Positions 46,999 to 56,288 are shown, numbered from the stretch's first letter. The stretch: 64,000 nucleotides of DNA from Chitinophaga sancti (GCF_034087045.1 NZ_CP139247.1:4056001-4120000); one strand, 5' to 3'. Translations and numbers: made by a program. The notes: a model not told the origin generated them from the sequence alone.

Positions 46999-47991
46999 AT
47001 GGCAAAAAAACTAGTAGTCATCGTACCTATGCCTGGTACCTACATGCTCGATGTCGCAGCCCCCTGCGACGTCTTCGCCGCTGCCGACAGTATCCTCCAC
47101 GAAGGACTCGGCACCGAAGGCACCGGCTACGAAATCCTGCTTGCTGCCTATGGAGATGAAAAAACTGTTGTCAGCAAAAGTGGCATCACCATGACCTGCC
47201 CCGTCACCCTGGCGGAAATTACCCGACCCATCGATACCCTTATCGTAGCCGGTTTTCCCTTGGCCCTCCTCCAATCAGGAGACCGCAGGCTTATTAACTG
47301 GATCAAAAACAACTATCCACGCCTCCGTCGCATCGGCTCCATCTGTGTCGGCACCTATGCCCTCGCCGAAGCCGGCATACTCGAAGGCAAAAATGCCACT
47401 ACTCACTGGGAACACAGCCGATCCTTCCAGGAAAAATACCCCAACATCCATGTAGATACCAACCCATTCTATACCAAAGATGGGAATGTCTACACCTCTG
47501 GTGGCGTCTCCTCCGGCGTTGACCTTTCCATGGCCCTCGTCGAAGAAGACTATGGCCGGGAAGTCGCCTTGCAGGTTGCCCGCAAACTGGTATTATACCT
47601 GAAACGACCCGGCTTCCAGTCTCAATTTGCCAACCTCCTCCAACTCCATAGCGTAGCCAACTCCCTCGCGGGAAAATTGCGCCCCTGGATGCTGGAAAAT
47701 CTTGACAAAGAACTCGGTGTGGAAGAACTGGCGAACCACCTGAACATGAGTCTCCGCAACTTCACCCGCGTCTTTACCCGCGAAACAGGTATGACGCCTG
47801 CCAAATTCGTAGAAAAGCTACGCGTGGAGATTGCCAGAAAATACCTGGAAGACAGCGATTATAGTATGGAGCAGATCGCCGCCAGATGCGGTCTGGGAGG
47901 TGTGGTCTCGATGAGAAGAGTGTTCCTGCGACATATGAATGTCACCCCCAGCGATTACCGGCGCACCTTCCGCACCTCTTTCGCTGATTAA
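46999..47991 (+). CDS. GlxA-type transcriptional regulator: DJ-1/PfpI domain plus AraC HTH
   Basis: The protein has 330 residues. An amidotransferase-like DJ-1/PfpI domain (about 5-190) has IVPMPGTYMLDVAAPCDVFAAAD at the start and C116 at the nucleophile-elbow position in SICVGTYALAEAG. The C-terminal AraC HTH (about 220-320) shows LGVEELANHLNMSLRNFTRVFTRE and MEQIAARCGLGGVVSMRRVFLRH, both helices of a double HTH. GlxA-like proteins regulate catabolic genes, with the DJ-1 domain probably binding a small metabolite. The start ATG 46999 follows CCTCC (46994-46998), which is unlikely to be a binding site for ribosomes. It is followed after 83 bases by gapA on the same strand, but no functional link is known. 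Confidence 0.9.
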   Translation: MAKKLVVIVPMPGTYMLDVAAPCDVFAAADSILHEGLGTEGTGYEILLAAYGDEKTVVSKSGITMTCPVTLAEITRPIDTLIVAGFPLALLQSGDRRLINWIKNNYPRLRRIGSICVGTYALAEAGILEGKNATTHWEHSRSFQEKYPNIHVDTNPFYTKDGNVYTSGGVSSGVDLSMALVEEDYGREVALQVARKLVLYLKRPGFQSQFANLLQLHSVANSLAGKLRPWMLENLDKELGVEELANHLNMSLRNFTRVFTRETGMTPAKFVEKLRVEIARKYLEDSDYSMEQIAARCGLGGVVSMRRVFLRHMNVTPSDYRRTFRTSFAD

Positions 47992-48023
47992 TAGCAAAAT
48001 GAAATTTTTTAAAATAACTACTG

Positions 48024-48042
48024 CATCACATCTTGTGTGATG
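48024..48042. promoter_or_regulatory. Inverted repeat upstream of gapA
   Basis: CATCACA (48024-48030), a five-base gap and TGTGATG (48036-48042) form a 7-bp inverted repeat 33 bases before the gapA ATG. It could be an operator or a small hairpin. Confidence 0.4.
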
Positions 48043-48074
48043 AGGTGGACATTTATCACTTTAAAATTTAAGTT

Positions 48075-49079
48075 ATGAGAGTAGCCATCAATGGTTTCGG
48101 TAGAATAGGCAGAATGACTTTAAGAGCATTACAGGATAAAAATGATGTTCAGATAGTGGCTGTCAATGACCTCACAGATATAAAACTACTGGCGCATCTC
48201 CTCAGGTACGATACTTCTCATGGAAAATTCCCTGGCACTATCGTACAGCATGATGATAAAATAATCGTAAACGACCAGGAGATCCTTTTCCTCAGTGAAA
48301 GGGATCCGCAAAAATTGCCATGGGGCGAGCTGCAGATAGATGTGGTCATCGAATCCACTGGTCGCTTTACCCAAAAAGAAGCAGCACAGGCACACATTAC
48401 AGCCGGTGCATCTAAAGTACTGATCACTGCACCTGCTACGGGTGGTGTAAAAACAGTAGTCGTTGGCGTGAATGACGATATCATAGACAAAGACGATCAG
48501 ATCCTCTCTACCGCCTCCTGTACCACCAACTGTATCGCGCCATTATTATACATCCTGGAAAAAGAATACGGTATTACCTCCGGTTTCATGAGCACCATCC
48601 ATGCATTCACCATGGACCAGATGCTGCAGGATGGTCCGCACAAAGATTTTAGAAGAGCCCGTGCCGCTACCCAATCCATCATTCCTACTACCACAGGTGC
48701 TGCCAAAGCAATTGGTGATGTACTGCCTGGTCTGAAAGGTAAACTGGACGGATTCTCTTATCGTGTTCCTGTTATAGATGGCTCCATTGCAGAGTTGTCT
48801 GTCAACCTGATCAAACCTGCTACTGCACAGGAAATCAATGATCTCTTCAAATCATATGCAGACACCAGTCTCAAAGGTGTGCTGGAATATACAGAAGAAC
48901 CATTGGTATCTGCTGATATCTTAGGGAATACGCATTCTTCCATCATGGATGGTACGCTGACCCGCAGTATTGGTAATCTGGTGAAGGTTGTAGCGTGGTA
49001 TGATAATGAAGTGGGGATCTCTAATCGTTTAGCTGAAATGACAGTAGCATTAGCGAAACTGAATTTACAAACCGCCTGA
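48075..49079 (+). CDS. gapA: Glyceraldehyde-3-phosphate dehydrogenase, type I
   Basis: The protein has 334 residues, the normal length of class I enzymes. The N-terminal NAD-binding fold starts INGFGRIGRMTLRAL and the catalytic C149 is in STASCTTNCIAPL. Other family motifs are TIHAFTMDQMLQDGPHKDFRRARAA and WYDNEVGISNRL near the end. It oxidises glyceraldehyde-3-phosphate with NAD and phosphate in glycolysis, or the reverse in gluconeogenesis. A strong terminator follows. Confidence 0.97.
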   Translation: MRVAINGFGRIGRMTLRALQDKNDVQIVAVNDLTDIKLLAHLLRYDTSHGKFPGTIVQHDDKIIVNDQEILFLSERDPQKLPWGELQIDVVIESTGRFTQKEAAQAHITAGASKVLITAPATGGVKTVVVGVNDDIIDKDDQILSTASCTTNCIAPLLYILEKEYGITSGFMSTIHAFTMDQMLQDGPHKDFRRARAATQSIIPTTTGAAKAIGDVLPGLKGKLDGFSYRVPVIDGSIAELSVNLIKPATAQEINDLFKSYADTSLKGVLEYTEEPLVSADILGNTHSSIMDGTLTRSIGNLVKVVAWYDNEVGISNRLAEMTVALAKLNLQTA

Positions 49080-49087
49080 TAAAACAA

Positions 49088-49123
49088 AAGAGGGTGAACG
49101 CAAAAGTATGAGTTCACCCTCTT
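49088..49123. terminator. Terminator between gapA and the LacI-type gene
   Basis: Arms AAGAGGGTGAAC (49088-49099) and GTTCACCCTCTT (49112-49123) form a perfect 12-bp stem with a 12-base loop. It lies between convergent genes. Confidence 0.8.
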
Positions 49124-49212
49124 CTATTTCGGATACCTGGTGAAGGCAGATCATCCTTTATGCGATGCGTAGTGCGTTAATTTATTTTTGATACCTTCTC
49201 TTTTTTATAATC

Positions 49213-50235
49213 TTAGGTCGACGCCTGTACAATCAGTGTCGTTGCCAATATCTTTCGTTCAAACTCTTTCACCGGCTTCTTACTCTCCACCAGCTGTAAC
49301 AACATTCCCGTCGCTATCTGCCCCATCTCAAACGCCGGTTGTCTCACTACTGTCAATGGTGGATTGAGCAACTCCACCAGATCTGAATTCGAAAATCCTA
49401 CCAGCGCCATCTCTTCCGGTATCCTGATCCCCTTTGCATTTAATATGCGCATACAATTCGTCGTCAACTTATCCGACGCTGTAAAAATCGCATCTGGTCT
49501 GGGTCTTAACTTTAATAACTGGTTCATACACTGCTCCACCTCATCGATATATAACCCGGCAAACTGACTATACCTGATCATGGATTTCGATGGCTTCATT
49601 CTCGATTGTGCCAACGCCTCCATATACCCCGCTACTCGTTCCCTGCTGATACTCAGGTTTTCCGGTCCCGCCAGTACAGCAATATGTTTATATCCTTTAT
49701 TGACCAGGTGCAAAGTCGCATCATACGCACCCCTGAAATTATCCACCATCACCTTATGCGTTTGCAGATCTTCCACAATCCTGTCAAAAAATACAATGGG
49801 AAATCCTCTGTCATGCAGCGCCTTCAGATGTTCCAGATTCTGTGTGCCACTACTTACTGAAATCAGTAACCCATCTATTGACCTGGAAGCCAGGTATTGT
49901 AAGGTCATCAATTCTTTCTCAAACGATTCATGCGTCTGGGAAATAATTACATTATACCCTTTATCTTTTGCTACGGATTCAATCCCGTTAATTGCCTGTG
50001 AAAAGAAACTATTGGCGATCTCTGCTACAATTACCCCAATAGACCTGCTCCGCTTTTCTTTCAGACTCAGTGCAATAGGATTTGGATGATAATTGATACG
50101 GGTAGCATATTCCAGTACCAGCTGTTTAGTTGCTATACTGATTTCATGACTGTCGCGCAATGCGCGTGAAACGGTGGAGGTGGAAAGGCCCAGTGCGTTC
50201 GCAATATCTTTTATAGTGGCTGCTTCGAATTTCAT
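49213..50235 (-). CDS. LacI/GalR-family transcriptional regulator of the pectin locus
   Basis: The protein has 340 residues. A LacI-type HTH (about 1-55, TIKDIANALGLSTSTVSRALRD) has a standard recognition helix and hinge (YHPNPIALSLKEKRSRSIGV). A periplasmic-binding-protein-like effector domain (about 60-330) includes IGVIVAEIANSFFSQAINGIE and KVMVDNFRGAYDATLHLVNKGYKHIAVLAGP. Such proteins usually repress carbohydrate genes until a sugar or sugar acid binds. It is divergent from the GH43 gene across 111 bases and at the head of the pectin locus. A palindrome at 53116-53129 is a candidate target of it or of a relative. Confidence 0.93.
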   Translation of the reverse strand: MKFEAATIKDIANALGLSTSTVSRALRDSHEISIATKQLVLEYATRINYHPNPIALSLKEKRSRSIGVIVAEIANSFFSQAINGIESVAKDKGYNVIISQTHESFEKELMTLQYLASRSIDGLLISVSSGTQNLEHLKALHDRGFPIVFFDRIVEDLQTHKVMVDNFRGAYDATLHLVNKGYKHIAVLAGPENLSISRERVAGYMEALAQSRMKPSKSMIRYSQFAGLYIDEVEQCMNQLLKLRPRPDAIFTASDKLTTNCMRILNAKGIRIPEEMALVGFSNSDLVELLNPPLTVVRQPAFEMGQIATGMLLQLVESKKPVKEFERKILATTLIVQAST

Positions 50236-50346
50236 AACGTCTTCGTAAATATAATTTATTTTAACATTACCTGAAAACCGTATCTCACATTCAATAGAAA
50301 AAATTCCCCTACTTTAGTTGTCACATTCACACGTATTTGAAAAACA

Positions 50347-52017
50347 ATGACACCATCCACTCTTTGTACACTCATCCTGTCCCTGCTCTGTACTTACGCT
50401 ACTGCACAGGATCCTGGGAACGGTACCTACTGTAATCCAGTCATCAACGCTGATTATTCTGACCCTGATGTCTGTGCAGCTGGTCCAGATTTTTATATGA
50501 CAGCTTCCAGCTTTAGCTGCGTCCCGGGGTTGCCCATTTTACATTCTACAGACCTGGTCAACTGGTCGCTCATCGGTCATGCGCTGCATCGCCTGCCACC
50601 TTACGATCACTTTTCGAAAGTGCAGCATGGGGGTGGGGTATGGGCGCCGGCCATCCGTTACCACAACAGGGAATTTTATATCTACTACCCGGATCCGGAT
50701 TTTGGTATTTACATGATAAAAGCAAAGTCTCCCAAAGGTCCATGGTCTGATCCCATTCTGGTAAAAGAAGGCAGGGGCATTATCGATCCCTGTCCTTTCT
50801 GGGATGAGGATGGCCAGGTGTATCTCATTCATGCTTACGCAGGGAGTCGTGCAGGTATCAAGAGCGTGCTTACCCTGCATCATATGAATGCCGCAGGCAC
50901 TACTGTTACAGATGCCGGTATCCTTGTCGTGGATGGCCATCCTTCCAACCCGACTTTGGAAGGGCCAAAGTTGTACAAACGCAATGGCTACTACTACATT
51001 TTTGCACCCGCGGGTGGGGTGAGTACTGGCTGGCAACTGGTATTAAGAGCGAAAAAGATCGAAGGCCCTTACGAAGAAAAGATCGTTATGGATCAGGGTA
51101 ATACTCCCATCAATGGTCCTCATCAGGGAGCATGGGTGACCACAACTACTGGTACTGACTGGTTCCTGCACTTCCAGGACAAAGATGCCTATGGTCGTGT
51201 GGTACATTTACAACCCATGAAGTGGGTGAATGACTGGCCTGTGATTGGGATAGATAAAGATGGGGATGGAAAAGGAGAGCCGGTGCTCACTTACAAAAAG
51301 CCGCTCGCAGGGAATACTGTTAAAACGCCACTTACCGGCAATACTGTTAAAACATCACCCTCCACTGGCAATACTTTTAAAACATCACCGAACTGCAATG
51401 CTTTTAGCAGGCCCCTCAACTCCGATGAATTCAATACCAGCACCCTCGGTCTTCAATGGCAATGGCAGGCAAATCCACTCTCTACCTGGGGCATGCTTTC
51501 TCCTGCAAAAGGTATATTAAGACTTTTCTCAGCAAAACTCCCTGACTCCCTGCACAACTACTGGGATGTACCCAACTTACTCTTACAGAAATTTCCCAAC
51601 GATACCTTCACAGTGACTACTGTCTGCAAGTTCACACCCAATCCCGGTTTAGAAGGAGAACGCACGGGCCTCATCATCATGGGGGCTGACTACGCTTCAC
51701 TATCCATCCTCAAAAAAGAAAAGGAATTACAACTCGTGTACAGCAGCTGCAAAAACGCCGACAAAGGCAAAGCAGAAAGCCAACAGATCATTACAACACT
51801 AAAAGACAGCACCTGTTATTTCAGGGTGAAAATCACCGAAGGCGCCATCTGCCAGTTTAGCTACAGCACTAATGGTAAAGACTTCACCCCAATCAAAGAA
51901 ACATTCACTGCCAAACCCGGACGTTGGATTGGTGCCAAAGTAGGGCTCTTCTGCACACGACCCGGTCAGATCAATGATGCAGGATATGCTGATTTTGATT
52001 GGTTCAGGATAGAATAA
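50347..52017 (+). CDS. Secreted GH43 glycosidase with a C-terminal beta-sandwich
   Basis: The protein has 556 residues with a signal peptide (LILSLLCTYATAQ). The five-bladed propeller (about 24-315) has the base D39 in YSDPDV, the pKa-tuning D147 in IIDPCPFWDEDG and the acid E205 in TLEGPKLYKRN. The C-terminal domain (about 355-556, LNSDEFNTSTLGLQWQWQ) is the beta-xylosidase/arabinofuranosidase C2-type sandwich. Between the two, a linker of three repeated GNTVKTPLT/SPST units is encoded at 51310-51396. GH43 members of this layout remove arabinose, xylose or galactose from pectic or hemicellulose side chains. The exact specificity is unknown. Confidence 0.9.
   Translation: MTPSTLCTLILSLLCTYATAQDPGNGTYCNPVINADYSDPDVCAAGPDFYMTASSFSCVPGLPILHSTDLVNWSLIGHALHRLPPYDHFSKVQHGGGVWAPAIRYHNREFYIYYPDPDFGIYMIKAKSPKGPWSDPILVKEGRGIIDPCPFWDEDGQVYLIHAYAGSRAGIKSVLTLHHMNAAGTTVTDAGILVVDGHPSNPTLEGPKLYKRNGYYYIFAPAGGVSTGWQLVLRAKKIEGPYEEKIVMDQGNTPINGPHQGAWVTTTTGTDWFLHFQDKDAYGRVVHLQPMKWVNDWPVIGIDKDGDGKGEPVLTYKKPLAGNTVKTPLTGNTVKTSPSTGNTFKTSPNCNAFSRPLNSDEFNTSTLGLQWQWQANPLSTWGMLSPAKGILRLFSAKLPDSLHNYWDVPNLLLQKFPNDTFTVTTVCKFTPNPGLEGERTGLIIMGADYASLSILKKEKELQLVYSSCKNADKGKAESQQIITTLKDSTCYFRVKITEGAICQFSYSTNGKDFTPIKETFTAKPGRWIGAKVGLFCTRPGQINDAGYADFDWFRIE
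51310..51396 (+). repeat. In-frame tandem repeat in the GH43 linker
   Basis: Units of 27, 30 and 30 bp (51310-51336, 51337-51366, 51367-51396) encode GNTVKTPLT, GNTVKTSPST and GNTFKTSPNC. They lie at about residues 322-350, between the propeller and the C-terminal sandwich. Confidence 0.85.
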
Positions 52018-52020
52018 ATT

Positions 52021-52052
52021 ATAAAGGGTTTGCCGCCAGGCAAACCCTTTAT
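52021..52052. terminator. Bidirectional terminator between GH43 and the coiled-coil protein gene
   Basis: Arms ATAAAGGGTTTGCC (52021-52034) and GGCAAACCCTTTAT (52039-52052) form a perfect 14-bp stem with a four-base loop. It lies between convergent genes. Confidence 0.85.
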
Positions 52053-52075
52053 AGAAATCCACTGTAAAAAAAATA

Positions 52076-53077
52076 TTATTTCGCTTTCAGCGCTTCGATT
52101 TCTTTTTGCTGCGCTTCCAGCTGTTTCTTCAAATCAATGATGTACAAAGTCAGCTCTTCGATCTTCTGCATCTGCAATTTTTGCATTTCTCCCACATCCA
52201 GCCCCTCTGCAGCTATCTGTTTCTCTGAAGGAATATCAGGTAATTTGTGATTTTCTTTGATATGCGCTTCCACTTCAGCTAATGAAGGTAATTTATAACC
52301 CGGAGCAAACACATAATCCGCCCAGCTTTGCGTTACCTTTAGCTTGGTACCGCCAATAGTGCCATTCACGGCCAGGGTGTAACCCGTAGGCAGGGTGCTC
52401 ATTCCCACAGCTAACCCACCTCCATTCAAATAAGAACTCCCAATAGGATTGATCACAGCTTTCACGACATTCGTAGCAGTATCATATAAAAACAGATTAC
52501 CACCCTTTGAAATCTGAGCCCGGGTTTTAGTATTTGCATAATTTGTAAATAAATACCCTCCATTTGTAAACATTGCCATATTTCCCGCATCAGTATACAA
52601 AGTGCCATTCCCATTCATATAAATGTAATTCCCACTCATGTAAATTCGCCCGTTCACATCCAGCTCTGCAATAGGTGAAGGTTTATTAATTCCGATATAC
52701 CCTGCACTGGAAATAAATATACCTCCAGTACTGGCATTCGTAGAAGAGTTCTGAATAGCAAAAGTATTACTTGCCCTTAAAAAACCCATACCACACACCC
52801 ACTGGCCCGCTCTCACAAATGATAAATGAAAACGATTATCTCCCTGATCTGCGGGCCTTGCAATCTGTATACCATAGCCATAGGGCGTATCATCAAACCA
52901 ATCTCCAAAATGTGTTTGATTACTGAACCTGGCCTTGGCTCCCACATTCATTGGAAATGCCGAATTAATATAGGTGCCTACACCTACACTCAGATTGTTA
53001 ACATGCAATGTGTCGTAAGACTGAGCTAAGGCAGGGATACTTCCTGCCAGGCAAAACATTAAAATTAGTCTTTTCAT
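52076..53077 (-). CDS. Secreted tail-fibre-like protein with a C-terminal coiled coil
   Basis: From ATG 53077 the product is 333 residues with a signal peptide (MKRLILMFCLAGSIPALAQ); the longer frame from 53146 adds 23 residues before the signal and is rejected. The middle has a repeated beta pattern with Gly and Asn (YIGINKPSPIAELDVNGRIYMSGN, YIYMNGNGTLYTD, AVGMSTLPTGYTLAVNGTIGG), as in the trimeric fibre-like proteins of Bacteroidota. The last 60 residues (ENHKLPDIPSEKQIAAEGL, then MQKLQMQKIEELTLYIIDLKK and onward) form a trimeric-type coiled coil. It is presumably on the cell surface. A promoter with a LacI-type palindrome lies immediately upstream. Confidence 0.7.
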   Translation of the reverse strand: MKRLILMFCLAGSIPALAQSYDTLHVNNLSVGVGTYINSAFPMNVGAKARFSNQTHFGDWFDDTPYGYGIQIARPADQGDNRFHLSFVRAGQWVCGMGFLRASNTFAIQNSSTNASTGGIFISSAGYIGINKPSPIAELDVNGRIYMSGNYIYMNGNGTLYTDAGNMAMFTNGGYLFTNYANTKTRAQISKGGNLFLYDTATNVVKAVINPIGSSYLNGGGLAVGMSTLPTGYTLAVNGTIGGTKLKVTQSWADYVFAPGYKLPSLAEVEAHIKENHKLPDIPSEKQIAAEGLDVGEMQKLQMQKIEELTLYIIDLKKQLEAQQKEIEALKAK

Positions 53078-53098
53078 AGAGTAAAAGGGTTTACAACC

Positions 53099-53106
53099 CA
53101 AAGATA
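53099..53106 (-). promoter_or_regulatory. Promoter -7 element of the coiled-coil protein gene
   Basis: TATCTTTG on the minus strand fits TAnnTTTG and lies 22 bases before the ATG at 53077. The palindrome at 53116-53129 sits ten bases upstream of it. Confidence 0.5.
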
Positions 53107-53115
53107 AAATATTCC

Positions 53116-53129
53116 CGCAAACGTTTGCG
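53116..53129. promoter_or_regulatory. Perfect LacI/PurR-type operator palindrome
   Basis: CGCAAACGTTTGCG is a 14-bp perfect palindrome whose core is the classic PurR/LacI-family operator (GCAAACGTTTGC). It lies where the spacer of the coiled-coil gene promoter would be and 185 bases before the SusC start on the other side. The LacI-type gene at 49213-50235 is the nearest possible binder. Confidence 0.65.
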
Positions 53130-53313
53130 TAAATAAATCCGCCCATTCCCTTCCAATAATAAAATTATAGCTGTAGAATTGTTTCAAGGATACGGGTACA
53201 ACCTATCAATATGATACAAAAACCAGTGCCTGCCTGTATTGCCACTGTTACAATGCTTATTCCATGAGGTCTGTATAACCCATTTGAAAAAACACACAAC
53301 AATTCGATACGTT

Positions 53314-56271
53314 ATGAAAAAACTACCGATGTTTTGCTGGCTCGTGCTCAGCACTGTCAGTTGGGCGTTCGCTCAAACCCATGTTATCAAAGGAAAGGTG
53401 ACCGATGCCACCACCGGCGAACCACTCATCATGGTGAGCGTTCAACTCAAAGGCACTACCACCGGCACACAAACCGACGCCTCTGGGAATTTCTCCATCA
53501 ATGTCCCCAATCCACAGGGCGTGCTCACATTCACCTACATGGGTTATGAAGCACTCTCCCGCAATATTGACGGAAACACAAGCCTGAACATCGCTATGAC
53601 AAAAGATAACAAACAACTGGATGAGGTAGTCGTAATCGGCTATGGTGAAGTAAAGAAAAGAGACCTCACCGGCTCCGTTGTTTCTGTCAAAGGCGCTGAA
53701 CTCAAAAAAGTGCCTACTACCAATGTGATGGAATCTGTTCAGGGTAAACTCCCCGGCGTAGACATCACCAAAAGCTCCGGTGCCTCCGGCGCAAAAATCA
53801 ACGTCACCGTGAGAGGCAACCGCTCTATCCGCGCAGACAACGGCCCCCTCTACATTGTAGACGGGGTACAATACCAGAACATTCAGGACATCAACTCCAA
53901 CGATATTCAAAGTATGGAAGTGCTCAAAGACGCTTCCTCCACCGCTATCTATGGTTCCAGAGGTGCAAACGGTGTGATCATTATTACCACCCGCAAAGGC
54001 GCACTGGGCAAGCCTAAGGTGAGTCTCAACACTTACGTGGGCAACAACGAAGTAGCCGGCTATCCATCTATGATGACCGGCCCTCAGTACGTTGCCCTCA
54101 AAAGAGAAGCCTACCACACCACCGGCCGCTGGAACTCCGATGCCGATGATGCACTCATCTTCAACGCTGCCGAAGTGAATGCTATTCAAAACAACCTCTG
54201 GACCAACTATGCTGACCTGCTTATTCATAACGGCTTACAACAGGATTATCAGGTAGGCGTAACAGGTGGTTCCGACAAAACAAAAGTTTACTTTTCCCTC
54301 GACTACTTTGATGAAAAAGGTTTATTCAAACTCGATCGTACCCGTCGCTACAGCGCCCGGCTGAACATCGATCAGACCATCAGCAACATCCTGAAAGCTG
54401 GCATGCAAAGCCAGGTTACTTACTACGACCAGGATGCGCGCCGCGACCCTTTAAATCAGGCCAACAAAATCGTACCCCTCAATGGTCCGTACGATGCTGA
54501 CGGCAATTTCGTACTGTTCCCCAACAATGGCTCTGCCATCAACCCACTGGCAGATGAACAGCCTAATATCTACCAGAATAATAGTCGTGTCACGAGAACA
54601 TTCATCAATGCCTACGTAGAGCTTACACCACTCAAAGGCTTGTCTCTCCGCTCAAACCTGGGCGTAACGCTGGACAATGCCCGACAGGGGATCTTTGCTG
54701 CTAAAAATTCCATCGACAGGTCTACCGCCTCTACCTCCCGTTCCCAGTACAACACAGGTGCACAACGCTACCTGAGCTGGGAAAACGTAGCCAACTATTC
54801 ACACCAGTTCGGACAGCACTCCATCGGTATCACCGGTGTAGCCAGCCTGCTCTCCGACCAGCGTGACTCGAGCTTTCTGCAGGGTGAAGGACAACTGTTG
54901 CCCTCGCAGCTTTACTATGCACTTGCCAATAGTGTAAGTGGTATAGCGGTTCGTACGAACTACCTTTCCAGTAAACTCATCTCCTTCACTGGGCGTGTGA
55001 ATTACAACTATAAAGGTAAGTACCTGCTATCCCTCACCGGCCGCTCTGATGGCTCTTCTAAACTGGCCCCCGGCAATAAATGGGCGTTCTTCCCATCAGC
55101 TGCCGCTGCCTGGAGGATCAGTGACGAATCGTTCATGAAAGGACAAAATGTATTCAGCGATCTTAAACTCCGCGCCAGCTACGGTATTGCAGGCAACGAT
55201 GCTGTATCGCCATACTCCACCGCCAGTTACCTGAGCAAGATCCCATTCTCTTACGATGACACCAACGCTGCCCTTGCATATGGCATAGGTAACCAGGTTG
55301 GCAACAAGAACCTGAAATGGGAACTCTCTGCCACTGCGGATGTAGGCCTGGATTTTAGTGTGCTGAATGGCAGAATTGGCGCTACGATCGACTACTATGA
55401 TACTCATACCAAAGACCTGCTGCTGCAAAGGACGCTACCTTCTTCTTCCGGTGTGACCACCGTGATCCAGAACATCGGAAAGACCCGCAACAGAGGGATT
55501 GAAATAGGCATCAATACGACGAATATCAGTACCGGCAAACTAACCTGGACTTCCAATATCGTCTTCTCCAAAAACAAAGAAGAAATCGTTTCGCTGGCAG
55601 ACGCCAACACCAACGACGTTGCCAATGGATGGTTCATTGGTTACCCTGTAAAAGTATATTATGATTACCAGAAACTAGGCATCTGGCAAACGGATGAAGC
55701 CACAGAAGCCGCTAAGTACGGTTACAAACCCGGTAATATCAAAGTAAAAGATATCAATGGCGACGGTGCGCTCAACACACAGGACAGAGTAGTACTGGGC
55801 AGACAGGTACCTACCTGGAGCGGTGGTTTTAACAACGATATCCGCTACGCTAATTTCGATCTGAACGTCTATGTATTCGCACGTATCGGTCAGTACATCT
55901 ACTCTGAATACGCCGCCAAATTCGATCCACAGGGTCTGGAAAACAGTGCTCCTTTGGACTACTGGACGCCGGATCATGCTACCAATGCTTATCCAAGACC
56001 GAATTCCAGTGTGTCAAAAGATGGTACGCCATTCATCAAAACATTGGGTTATCAGGAAGGCTCTTTTGTGAAGATCAGGAATATCTCACTGGGATATACC
56101 TTGCCAGCAGGCGCATTGAAGACGGTACACCTCAGCAGTGTAAGAGTGTACGTCACCGGCAAGAACCTCTTCACCTTCAGCAAAGTGAAAGACTATGATC
56201 CGGAAAGAGGCGGGGACCTCAGCAACCCGCTCACCAAAATGTATGTCGCTGGCTTAAACGTAGAATTCTGA
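53314..56271 (+). CDS. SusC-like TonB-dependent transporter of the pectin locus
   Basis: From ATG 53314 the product is 985 residues with a signal peptide (KLPMFCWLVLSTVSWAFAQ); an in-frame upstream start at 53239 is rejected because it would hide that signal. It has the regulatory-like domain (HVIKGKVTDATTGEPLIMVSVQL), the SusC signature LDEVVVIGYGEVKKRDLTGSV, the plug (VRGNRSIRADNGPLYIVDG; EVLKDASSTAIYGSRGANGV) and a barrel ending MYVAGLNVEF. With the SusD encoded 17 bases downstream it should import pectic oligosaccharides. It precedes the pectin enzymes on the same strand with no terminator in between. Confidence 0.95.
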   Translation: MKKLPMFCWLVLSTVSWAFAQTHVIKGKVTDATTGEPLIMVSVQLKGTTTGTQTDASGNFSINVPNPQGVLTFTYMGYEALSRNIDGNTSLNIAMTKDNKQLDEVVVIGYGEVKKRDLTGSVVSVKGAELKKVPTTNVMESVQGKLPGVDITKSSGASGAKINVTVRGNRSIRADNGPLYIVDGVQYQNIQDINSNDIQSMEVLKDASSTAIYGSRGANGVIIITTRKGALGKPKVSLNTYVGNNEVAGYPSMMTGPQYVALKREAYHTTGRWNSDADDALIFNAAEVNAIQNNLWTNYADLLIHNGLQQDYQVGVTGGSDKTKVYFSLDYFDEKGLFKLDRTRRYSARLNIDQTISNILKAGMQSQVTYYDQDARRDPLNQANKIVPLNGPYDADGNFVLFPNNGSAINPLADEQPNIYQNNSRVTRTFINAYVELTPLKGLSLRSNLGVTLDNARQGIFAAKNSIDRSTASTSRSQYNTGAQRYLSWENVANYSHQFGQHSIGITGVASLLSDQRDSSFLQGEGQLLPSQLYYALANSVSGIAVRTNYLSSKLISFTGRVNYNYKGKYLLSLTGRSDGSSKLAPGNKWAFFPSAAAAWRISDESFMKGQNVFSDLKLRASYGIAGNDAVSPYSTASYLSKIPFSYDDTNAALAYGIGNQVGNKNLKWELSATADVGLDFSVLNGRIGATIDYYDTHTKDLLLQRTLPSSSGVTTVIQNIGKTRNRGIEIGINTTNISTGKLTWTSNIVFSKNKEEIVSLADANTNDVANGWFIGYPVKVYYDYQKLGIWQTDEATEAAKYGYKPGNIKVKDINGDGALNTQDRVVLGRQVPTWSGGFNNDIRYANFDLNVYVFARIGQYIYSEYAAKFDPQGLENSAPLDYWTPDHATNAYPRPNSSVSKDGTPFIKTLGYQEGSFVKIRNISLGYTLPAGALKTVHLSSVRVYVTGKNLFTFSKVKDYDPERGGDLSNPLTKMYVAGLNVEF

Positions 56272-56288
56272 TCCTAAAAAAGTAAACC

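Noticed and set aside
53323..54228. Open frame of 301 codons on the minus strand at the start of the pectin SusC gene
   Set aside because: It is antisense to the signal peptide, regulatory domain and plug. Its His/Gly/Val-rich composition is a frame shadow.
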